A stretch of DNA of 51,913 nt from Gammaproteobacteria bacterium (GTDB taxonomy: Bacteria > Pseudomonadota > Gammaproteobacteria > Steroidobacterales > Steroidobacteraceae). Where the stretch lies: contig JAQGOF010000082.1 in NCBI GenBank assembly GCA_028293745.1, positions 1 through 51,913 of the forward strand. Direction: 5' to 3'. The position numbers and the translations under genes were made by a program. The notes beneath the pieces were generated by a model, which did not search any database, had not been told where the DNA came from, and saw only the letters and a list, made by a program, of their open reading frames with translations. Below are positions 27,601 to 33,757 of the stretch, in pieces (positions within the stretch are counted from its first letter, which is position 1; each line of letters begins with the position of its first letter).

Positions 27601-29437
27601 TGTGGTGAAAGACGCCGCACCGGATGCCGTGAAGGAAGTTTTCAGCGAGCCGGTCGCGCGCTCCGGGATATTCGACAAGAGCGAGATCGAATGCGAGGAC
27701 ACGCCGCCGGAGTTGTTTTGCCCGGGCTTGATGCCGGGAGGCAACATACCCGTACCACCGGGAGGCGACGATAAAAAGACGCGCGACTCGGACGACCCGG
27801 ACGACCCGTCGCACGTCAAACCCCCGCCCCCGCCGCCTCCACCCCGGCCGCCACGGCCGCCCAAGGACGAGCCCGAAACGCCGCCCCACCAGGAAGACAA
27901 GGACGTGCCGACCGAACCGGGTAAGGGCGGTCAGCCGGGCCCCCCACTCAAACCCGATCCGAAAGGGCCCGGAGCGAAGCCCGGCGAGCTGCCCGCTCCC
28001 GAAGAAGTGCACAAGGCACTCAATGACCTGCTCAACAATCAGGGCCCCGAAGGCATGGAGGCGCTCGCGAAACTTGCGCAGGACGCGGGCATGCCGGATG
28101 ACGCGCCGCTGACGGCCGAACAGGTGAAGAAGCTGCAGGACCTGTTGAAGAAGAGCGCGCTGACGCAGGAGGAGTTGAAGAAGCTCGCCGGCGGCGGCGT
28201 CAGCCCGCGCCTGCAGGGCAAGGGCAAACCGCTGGAGAGATTCCTGGGGCGGGAGGCGCACGACGCCGTGCTCAAACAGACGTTGGAGAAGCTGCGGCAG
28301 AAGCAGTACGAATTCAACTTCCAGGAGATGGCCACTCACAAGGTGCACTGGAAGATCATGCTTCCCTACAAGCCGGGGCGGTTCCGCAACGCTCCGGCAC
28401 TCATGTGGGACGACAATATCCGAGCCGCGGGCGTGGTCGATGGCGAATACGGGAAGTGTTACGACGGCGGCAAGGTACCTCTCACGGTCACCAAGGCCGA
28501 CATGCACGAAGAGCGTACGCAGAAGAAACTCACCATCCGCACACCTTTCCACGACAAGGGCGCTGAGGTCGCCGGGGGTGTTTGTCCCCCGCAGCCGGCT
28601 GGCGGCCGCAAACAGCCGGAGGTGAAGGACGTCAAGAGCCAGCGTGGCAAAAGCCAGGGCGGCCGCAGTCAGGGAGGGCAAGGCAGCCAGGACCAGGGCG
28701 GTGCGGGTCAGGGCGGTCAGGGCCAGAGCGGCGGCAAGGCGCAGCCCCCGCCTCAGGGCCAGGGCAGCGGCCAGCCGGATACCCAGCCACCGGGCGAACC
28801 ACAGCAGAAACCGCCCGAGAGTGGCGCAGGCACACCCGGCGGCGAAGTCAACTCCAGGATAAAGCCCGGCGATGCCGGCGATCCGCCCGGCAGCGATCCG
28901 CAGCCGGACGAGGAACAGCAAGAGGGCCAACAACAAGCCAAGGGCGGGAGCAAAGACGAGTCGAACGCGCCCAAGGAGGAGCGCAAAGACGAGGAGCAGA
29001 AAGACAAGCCGGAGGATCAGAAATATCCGCTCGATGTCGCCGGACTCGCGGCCGGGTGCGGCCTGCCTGAGAAGTGCGCCGCCAATGAGTGGAAGGTTGA
29101 TTTCGAAGAAATCGGCGCACCCGATGACGGCTGGCAGGTCATGCCCGCCACTGAAATGGATCCCGATGGCACCTCATCGATGCTCAACCCACCCAACAAG
29201 CAGTCGCCTTTCACCGTACGTAAGGCCACTGACGGCTCGCAGGACGAGGAAATGGTACTGACCTGCGAGGGGAAGACCTGCATCGTCGGCAAAGTCATTC
29301 CCTCGAGTGCCGCAGCGAATAAGTGGGAGCTGGTTTCCGGTCCCCTGCTCGATTCACTCAAAGCAGTTCTGCGGAAGTTCCTGCAGGAAAAACGAAAGGG
29401 AGGCACCGGCCGTGCCGAACGCATTCACTTCTTCTGA
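24623..29437 (+). CDS. Giant DUF4157 (eCIS core domain) protein, candidate cargo
   Basis: A 1604-residue protein. Order: Cys cluster C25-x-C27...C38-x2-C41 in the LQRKCACGG region; DPLEYEADRAAERV; a Pro/Ser-rich stretch; a partial DUF4157-like copy (about 160-192, HDFGAVRVHEG); the full DUF4157 domain (about 228-297) ending in H288ELAH292, a zinc-metalloprotease-type HExxH; a globular region (about 330-690); a helical region (about 690-1030); a Pro tract (about 1066); a second globular region (about 1200-1310); a Gln/Gly/Pro-rich linker; and a C-terminal domain (about 1465-1604). DUF4157 marks eCIS-associated proteins and toxins. No signal peptide is present, as expected for cargo loaded in the cytoplasm. 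No catalytic family was recognised in the C-terminal regions. It could be effector, ruler or both. Confidence 0.85.
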   Translation: MSEISATSTVKVGVRNAFPMLQRKCACGGSASQLTGDCADCRRDKTLRLQKKLSVGTSDDPLEYEADRAAERVLAIPATFRERQGQTITPIHTRPPTADGSELGRSSPGAYSSTPWRPSPGAHVGASRRPSTADAAAAMREPTTGRGGANVASQQPTLPAFQGRIGHDFGAVRVHEGAASAPVARAVSASPGATTDAGVTAHRPATVHAPNSHVPQSEDLTHGGSSLDSGLRSFFETRYGRDLSEVRIHTGPRSESWNDRLTSHAFTYGSHVWLGRGHHPRADFLLAHELAHVIQQRQPKPMNPAGSLDDAEDAPLLSGSRRIVRRLDLSLPFWVPLGAKGMQTGTDLHRDLLGIAQANNANLDIEAPAPNATAAGSGLGFAGNIDLYQGKGPGGGLHSRVGLFFDGTTGAQGSGAAVATATPKNHPRVSAIAIAGGNFNPFVTAGGSIDGIDKGPTDVKIGELKPASLPMLEKGEEQVGNYKKGMKQAAQLTNEWALHNNNTARWGLNNPATLPDSAVKFVHNGTDMKFNPASPRDDQNLVLATIAESSVGGKYSHRVIFNPGARGLPPIRGGLYAQLFKPGKGLWMYFARPKNLADARALARRALDKDQMTLANQVQDEIVDPLFRTPTKKTGTAPLLRNRRQPLQEAATPRPRIGTQPAPPVIQRAPKPPELQDNFKFAPWQKSQEALRNRISGPTASNDDKQKVASVELLEHAYKAEEALDKVSGTGKSTLPPKSSDLVTIVSGKGADRKEQKRNLADLGSWLVGWTSKPAEILGFFRDKFGSSFVVVANKLADLRDRIRDKFRKAFESHPSKPTDSKGKIIAKALLKALLQVAKVLIPRAVHLFMDAVVAGIKKKLAKVFDIDPLKMVDDTFGTDFKQWGADLENFQKDADNHVNKIVDGYTKELGWIKDVIDTAKTVGPILEAASIAIQCGKKPGWGCLLLLSKRFRECGMESALNICIVQKQIAGLVAELGPLANLPATMAQSALNVVKDAAPDAVKEVFSEPVARSGIFDKSEIECEDTPPELFCPGLMPGGNIPVPPGGDDKKTRDSDDPDDPSHVKPPPPPPPPRPPRPPKDEPETPPHQEDKDVPTEPGKGGQPGPPLKPDPKGPGAKPGELPAPEEVHKALNDLLNNQGPEGMEALAKLAQDAGMPDDAPLTAEQVKKLQDLLKKSALTQEELKKLAGGGVSPRLQGKGKPLERFLGREAHDAVLKQTLEKLRQKQYEFNFQEMATHKVHWKIMLPYKPGRFRNAPALMWDDNIRAAGVVDGEYGKCYDGGKVPLTVTKADMHEERTQKKLTIRTPFHDKGAEVAGGVCPPQPAGGRKQPEVKDVKSQRGKSQGGRSQGGQGSQDQGGAGQGGQGQSGGKAQPPPQGQGSGQPDTQPPGEPQQKPPESGAGTPGGEVNSRIKPGDAGDPPGSDPQPDEEQQEGQQQAKGGSKDESNAPKEERKDEEQKDKPEDQKYPLDVAGLAAGCGLPEKCAANEWKVDFEEIGAPDDGWQVMPATEMDPDGTSSMLNPPNKQSPFTVRKATDGSQDEEMVLTCEGKTCIVGKVIPSSAAANKWELVSGPLLDSLKAVLRKFLQEKRKGGTGRAERIHFF

Positions 29438-29463
29438 GTGTGCAACCGCACGGGACACTTGCC

Positions 29464-30360
29464 ATGGGCGGTGACTTCGATACACGGCTGCAAGCTCCTT
29501 CGTCTGCCACGCCGACGACCTCAGTGCTGCCGCCTGTGCCCGATGTAACACTGCCGCGCCCTTCCCTGCTCGGCCCGGCGGAAGGCTCCGCGACGTTGGA
29601 CGGATTCGTGCTCGGCAAAGCCGACCTGACGCCCAAGCACCGCAAACAACTCGCCGACCTCGCAACGCCGCTCAAGCGGCTGATTGCCGAACCGCCGGGT
29701 GGCCATGTGGAGGCTGTCGGCCATACCGACAAAGTCGGTGCCGAAAAAGGCAACGAGACGCTCGGTCAGCAGCGTGCGGACGCGGTGCGGGAGGAGTTGG
29801 TTGGTCTCGGCTTCGACATCGCGGACATCCGCACCCATAGCCTCGGCGAAAGTGTGCCGGTAGTTGACACACCGAACGCCGAACCACGCAATCGCCGCGT
29901 CGAAGTGTATTTCTCTCCCAGCAGCGGCCGAAAGTTCTCAGGGATCATGAGCGGCGGACTGAAGCGGCCCGAGCCCCTCCCGGCGACACCTCCACCGAAG
30001 ATCCCGGGATTCGACACGCGTATCGACCACTGCAAGCTGTTTCCCGAGGAGTGCGACCCGAACCGGGTGTCCCCTGACATGTTCAAACCGATTCCCGAGC
30101 TGCCCAAGCGCAAGCAGCCGTCACTCACCGAGGCGGTGTGGAATCCGATCGACAAGGCCCTGGAACGCGGCCTGCGCAAGCTCGGTATCAACGACACCTG
30201 GAACAAGCGCCTGCGCGACCTGGCCAAAGCCGGCGCCGAAAAGGGCGTGACCGAGGCTCTGGACAAGACACTCGATGCCGCCAACATGACCGGCGATACC
30301 CGCAAGGTGGTCGATGCCGCCCTGCGCGCCGCCGCCCAGCAACAGATGCCATTCCAATGA
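29464..30360 (+). CDS. OmpA-like peptidoglycan-binding domain protein
   Basis: A 298-residue protein whose middle (about 50-155) is an OmpA C-terminal-type domain: GFVLGKADLTPKHRKQL, VGHTDKVGAEKGNETLGQQRADAV, and NRRVEVYF with the conserved D and R for diaminopimelate binding. There is no signal peptide, lipobox or membrane segment, unusual for this domain. The C-terminal 140 residues are Pro-rich and then helical (about 225-298) and were not recognised. Its place after the DUF4157 gene suggests a particle-associated wall anchor, a wall-targeting effector, or a partner of the DUF4157 protein. GTG at 29440 is an alternative start; neither candidate has a strong ribosome site. Confidence 0.78.
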   Translation: MGGDFDTRLQAPSSATPTTSVLPPVPDVTLPRPSLLGPAEGSATLDGFVLGKADLTPKHRKQLADLATPLKRLIAEPPGGHVEAVGHTDKVGAEKGNETLGQQRADAVREELVGLGFDIADIRTHSLGESVPVVDTPNAEPRNRRVEVYFSPSSGRKFSGIMSGGLKRPEPLPATPPPKIPGFDTRIDHCKLFPEECDPNRVSPDMFKPIPELPKRKQPSLTEAVWNPIDKALERGLRKLGINDTWNKRLRDLAKAGAEKGVTEALDKTLDAANMTGDTRKVVDAALRAAAQQQMPFQ

Positions 30361-30382
30361 AGATCCCGAGCGAGGTACGCAC

Positions 30383-31042
30383 GTGAGCGGTTTTCCAGGT
30401 TCACCCAGGTTGCTCAAAGCGGGCCTCGTGCTCGTCGACGCTGACACCGCGCGTGTGCTCCGCGTTATCTCACTTCAATACAACTCAGACTCGCTGTCGC
30501 GCTCCCTTCAGGTCCAGACCGCTGGCGGCGAGGCGGCGAATCGCGCGGAGCCACTGCGTTTCAAAGGTCCTGCTGTCGAGACCTTCAAGCTCGAAGCCGA
30601 CATTGACGCCACCGACCAGCTCGAATTCCCCGACCGCAACCCGAGTGCCACGCAATTCGGGATTCAGCCGCAGCTCGCACTCCTCGAGTCGCTGGTGCAG
30701 CCCACCGCTGCGCAGCTTGCCGCAGTCGACCGCGAGGCGAGCTCGGGAACTCTCGAGATCGCACCGATGCTGGCGCCACTGACACTATTCGTCTGGAGCA
30801 GGAGTCGCATCGTGCCTGTCAGGGTCACGGACTTCAGCATCACCGAGGAAGCCTTCGATCCGTCCTTGAACCCGATTCGCGCCAAGGTGAGTCTCGGCCT
30901 GCGCGTCATGTCCACCGACGATCTCAGTTTCTCCACCAAGGGTGGCAGCTTGTTCATGGCCTACTTGCAAAGCAGGGAACAACTCGCGGGCAAGGTCCAA
31001 TCTGCAACCCTCACAACACTCGGCATTGGAGGAATCGGCTGA
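30383..31042 (+). CDS. CIS tube-like / tail adaptor protein (Pvc7 N-terminal type)
   Basis: A 219-residue protein of the contractile-injection tube-protein family that precedes LysM proteins in eCIS loci. Typical elements are KAGLVLVDADTARVLRVISLQYNSDSLSRSLQVQ near the start, ETFKLEADIDATDQLEFPD, and the C-terminal LFVWSRSRIVPVRVTDFSITEEAFDPSLNPIRAKVSLGLRV. It probably forms the ring joining the inner tube to the hub. It starts with GTG at 30383, and its stop overlaps the next start by one base (TGATG). Together with the next gene it corresponds to the single Pvc7/Afp7 protein. Confidence 0.82.
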   Translation: MSGFPGSPRLLKAGLVLVDADTARVLRVISLQYNSDSLSRSLQVQTAGGEAANRAEPLRFKGPAVETFKLEADIDATDQLEFPDRNPSATQFGIQPQLALLESLVQPTAAQLAAVDREASSGTLEIAPMLAPLTLFVWSRSRIVPVRVTDFSITEEAFDPSLNPIRAKVSLGLRVMSTDDLSFSTKGGSLFMAYLQSREQLAGKVQSATLTTLGIGGIG

Positions 31043-31404
31043 TGGATCCCGTGCAGTCATTCCTTCAGAGCAATGCGCTTGCGCCGCCTGCGTTCGCACC
31101 AACCAGCCGCTACTACGGTATTGCCACCGTACAGATGACACAGCCCGATGGCCGCACGGTTGTGTACGTACAGCGGCGATTTCTGCCGCCGACAGAAAAC
31201 TTCGCGCCGCTGCAGGTCATTACCATCTCGGCCCAGGACCGCCTCGACAACATTGCCGCGCGCTACATCGGTGACCCGCAGCAGTCGTGGCGACTGTGTG
31301 ACTCAAACGGAGCTATGCAACCTGAGGCGCTCGTGAACAACGTTGGCGCCATGCTGACCATTACACTGCCCGAAGGTGTGCCGGGGGTTGTCGATGGCCA
31401 GTAG
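31042..31404 (+). CDS. LysM / gpX-like tail protein
   Basis: A 120-residue protein. Residues about 65-115 form a LysM-type unit: ITISAQDRLDNIAARYIGDPQQSWRLCDSNG, ending in LTITLPEG. In tails this domain sits at the tube-baseplate junction; it is not necessarily a wall-binding module. The start overlaps the previous stop (TGATG) and the stop lies inside the next gene (11-bp overlap), so the three genes are tightly coupled. Confidence 0.85.
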   Translation: MDPVQSFLQSNALAPPAFAPTSRYYGIATVQMTQPDGRTVVYVQRRFLPPTENFAPLQVITISAQDRLDNIAARYIGDPQQSWRLCDSNGAMQPEALVNNVGAMLTITLPEGVPGVVDGQ

Positions 31405-32548
31405 CCTCCTCGCCAAAGGCATCCAGCTCACGCTGATGATGGGGCCGATCATCCCATTCGCAGCCCCTCGCGTCGTGATGGACGCGCTCGACAGCGTGGA
31501 GGTCCACACATCCGACGGAGCGGCGAGCGGCTTCCAGCTGCGGTTTCAATTCACGAGCAAATCCGACCTCAACACGATCTTCCTCATCGCAGCAGGCAAC
31601 AACACTTCGCTGGGCGTACCGCCGCTGCGCGTTCTGCTGATCGTCACGTTGAACGGCACGCCGCAACCACTCTTTGACGGAGTCATGACGAACGTCGAAG
31701 TGCAGGCAGGCAATCAGGGATCACCCGGCACGGTAACGGTGACCGGCGAGGATCTCACCAAAGTCATGGATATGCAGGACTGGAGCGGCTTGCCCTTCCC
31801 GGCGATACCCGTCGAGGGCCGCGTTGCGCTGTTGTGCGCGAAGTACGCGGCCTTCGGGATCATTCCCCTGCCGATCCCCATCCTCTTCCCGGATATCGAG
31901 ATTCCGATCGACAAGATTCCGGCGCAGAAGGGCACGGACCTGCAGTACATCCGCCACCTCGCGAACGATGTCGGCTACGTGTTCTACATCGAGCCTGGCC
32001 CGGTACCCGGCACGAACATCGCGTATTTCGGGCCCGAGATAAAGATCGGCGTACCGCAGCCGGCGCTCAACATCGACATGGATGCGCTGACGAACGTGGA
32101 GTCGCTGAGTTTCAGCTTCGATCCGACCAAGGGCGTGCTGCCCATCGTGTTCATCCAGAACCAGCTGACGCGGGTGCCCATTCCGATTCCCATCCCGAAT
32201 ATCAACCCGTTGCAGCCCCCACTGGGCGTGCTGTCGACGCCGATAGCGAACATCAAGATTCTCAAGGACACCGCGAAACTCAACCCAATGAAGGCAATCT
32301 CGCGTGGTCTCGCGGAGGCCAAGAAGTCTCAGGATTCGGTGACGGCGAATGGCAGCCTCAATGTGCTGCGCTATGGACGCGTGCTGAAGGCGCGCGGACT
32401 GGTGGGCGTGCGTGGTGCCGGCGTCGCCTATGACGGCCTCTATTACGTTCAAAGCGTAAAGAGCTCATTGAAGCGTGGTGAGTTCAAACAGAGTTTCACG
32501 CTGACGCGCAACGGTTTGATCTCAATCACACCGAAGGTGCCGGTATGA
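31394..32548 (+). CDS. Baseplate hub protein (gpD / VgrG N-terminal type)
   Basis: A 384-residue hub protein of the phage late-control gpD family, equivalent to the N-terminal part of VgrG and Afp8. It is beta-rich: LDSVEVHTSDGAASGFQLRFQFTSKS at the start, TLNGTPQPLFDGVMTNVEVQAG, and the gpD-like RHLANDVGYVFYIEPG. It ends in GLVGVRGAGVAYDGLYYVQSVKSSLKRGEFKQSFTLTRNG. It trimerises beneath the tube in related systems. The spike part is a separate gene starting 4 bp before its stop. The ATG at 31394 is chosen over an in-frame ATG at 31376 that lies further inside the LysM gene. Confidence 0.88.
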   Translation: MASSLLAKGIQLTLMMGPIIPFAAPRVVMDALDSVEVHTSDGAASGFQLRFQFTSKSDLNTIFLIAAGNNTSLGVPPLRVLLIVTLNGTPQPLFDGVMTNVEVQAGNQGSPGTVTVTGEDLTKVMDMQDWSGLPFPAIPVEGRVALLCAKYAAFGIIPLPIPILFPDIEIPIDKIPAQKGTDLQYIRHLANDVGYVFYIEPGPVPGTNIAYFGPEIKIGVPQPALNIDMDALTNVESLSFSFDPTKGVLPIVFIQNQLTRVPIPIPIPNINPLQPPLGVLSTPIANIKILKDTAKLNPMKAISRGLAEAKKSQDSVTANGSLNVLRYGRVLKARGLVGVRGAGVAYDGLYYVQSVKSSLKRGEFKQSFTLTRNGLISITPKVPV

Positions 32549-33054
32549 GCGAGAAATTCTACGGCAAGTACCGCGGCCTGGTTCTCAACAACATCGACCC
32601 GATGCAGATGAACCGCCTGCAGGTGCAGGTGCCCGACGTTGCGGGGTTGATTCCGGTGACATGGGCGATGCCGTGCGTGCCCGTGGCGGGCATCCAGAAC
32701 GGCATGGTCGCGCTGCCCCTGATCGGCTCAGGTGTCTGGATCGAGTTCGAGCAGGGTGATCCGGACTACCCGGTCTGGGTGGGCTGCTTCTGGGGCAGCG
32801 CGGCTGAAGTGCCGGTCCTGGCGCGCGCGACGCCGCCCGGACTTTCGGCGATCACGCTGCAAACACCACTGCAGAACGGCCTCACGGTGAGCGATCTTCC
32901 CGGGCCCACCGGCGGAATCATGTTGAAGAGCGCTACAGGCGCGACATTGATCGTCAACGACACAGGAATCTACATCCAGAACGGCAAGGGCGCATCCATC
33001 GTGATGACAGGACCCACAGTCATCATCAACGCCGGTGCACTCACGGTCGTATAG
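32545..33054 (+). CDS. Spike protein (gp5/gpV OB-fold plus beta-helix)
   Basis: A 169-residue spike protein. An N-terminal OB-fold (KYRGLVLNNIDPMQMNRLQVQVPDV to GVWIEFEQGDPDYPVWVGCFWG, about 5-85) is followed by a short beta-helical needle of alternating residues (GGIMLKSATGATLIVNDTG and on to the end). It corresponds to the C-terminal half of VgrG or Afp8, and to phage gpV. It is followed at once by the PAAR-like tip gene. Confidence 0.9.
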   Translation: MSEKFYGKYRGLVLNNIDPMQMNRLQVQVPDVAGLIPVTWAMPCVPVAGIQNGMVALPLIGSGVWIEFEQGDPDYPVWVGCFWGSAAEVPVLARATPPGLSAITLQTPLQNGLTVSDLPGPTGGIMLKSATGATLIVNDTGIYIQNGKGASIVMTGPTVIINAGALTVV

Positions 33055-33067
33055 CGAGGCGACTACG

Positions 33068-33388
33068 ATGCCAGGACCCTTACTTCACCTGGGTGCCACC
33101 GTCCTCTGCAGCCATGGCGGGCAGGCAATGCCCAGCGCGCCCAACCCCCGGGTGTTGGTTTCAGGTCAACCGGTGGCGACGATGGCTGCGCCCTACATGG
33201 TTGCCGGTTGTGCATTCGTGCCGCCCGCCGGCAATGGTCCGTGTATCACCGCACAATGGGTAGTGGCAGCAACGCGAGTACTCATCGCAGGACAGCCTGC
33301 GGTCTTGCTCGATAGTCAGGCGCTCTGCGTGCCCACCGGCACACCGCTGCTGCCGGTACTCAGCCAGACGCGCGTGATCGGGAGTTGA
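33068..33388 (+). CDS. PAAR-like tip protein
   Basis: A 106-residue Cys- and Pro-containing protein placed right after the spike gene. Elements are LLHLGATVLCSHGG at the N-terminus, LVSGQPVATM, AGCAFVP, GPC, and RVLIAGQPAVLLDSQALC, with repeated VLVSGQP/VLIAGQP strands. It fits a PAAR/DUF4280-like cone that sharpens the spike, with Cys/His metal coordination. Sequence match to canonical PAAR is partial, so the call rests partly on position. It starts at the ATG at 33068, 14 bp after the spike stop. Confidence 0.75.
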   Translation: MPGPLLHLGATVLCSHGGQAMPSAPNPRVLVSGQPVATMAAPYMVAGCAFVPPAGNGPCITAQWVVAATRVLIAGQPAVLLDSQALCVPTGTPLLPVLSQTRVIGS

Positions 33389-33391
33389 ACG

Positions 33392-33757
33392 ATGAACGTG
33401 TCGCTGCCCTATCGAGTCGACGGACGCGGCCGCACGGCAGAGGCCGAAAACGACGACGCGCACATCCGCGACCTGATTGAAACCGTGCTGTTCACGGTTC
33501 CCGGCGAACGCGCGAACAGACCTGACTTCGGCTGCGGTCTGATGCAATTCGTGTTCGCGCCGAACAGCGTTGAGCTGGCGGCGACCCTGCAGGCGCTGGT
33601 GCAGGGCTCGCTGCAGCAATGGCTGGGCAGCTTGATCCGTATCGAAGAGGTTCTTGCCGACAGCGTCGATTCAACGTTATCGGTCGAAGTGCGCTACACC
33701 GTGCTCGCGACACAGACGAGCCGCACCGCAAGCTTTACGCGCAAGGTGGGTTCATGA
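33392..33757 (+). CDS. Baseplate wedge protein gp25
   Basis: A 121-residue member of the gp25/gpW baseplate-wedge family. Elements are the HIRDLIETVLFTVPGERANRPDFGCGL core, which contains the conserved glutamate/arginine of the ER-type motif, then LMQFVFAPNS and RIEEVLADS. It forms part of the inner baseplate and initiates sheath assembly in related systems. It starts 4 bp after the PAAR-like stop, and its stop overlaps the next start by 4 bp. Confidence 0.93.
   Translation: MNVSLPYRVDGRGRTAEAENDDAHIRDLIETVLFTVPGERANRPDFGCGLMQFVFAPNSVELAATLQALVQGSLQQWLGSLIRIEEVLADSVDSTLSVEVRYTVLATQTSRTASFTRKVGS

Noticed and set aside
27467..28936. Antisense open frame of 489 codons
   Set aside because: Leu/Ala/Arg-rich composition mirrors the Pro/Lys/Gln-rich sense protein; no domain pattern is visible.
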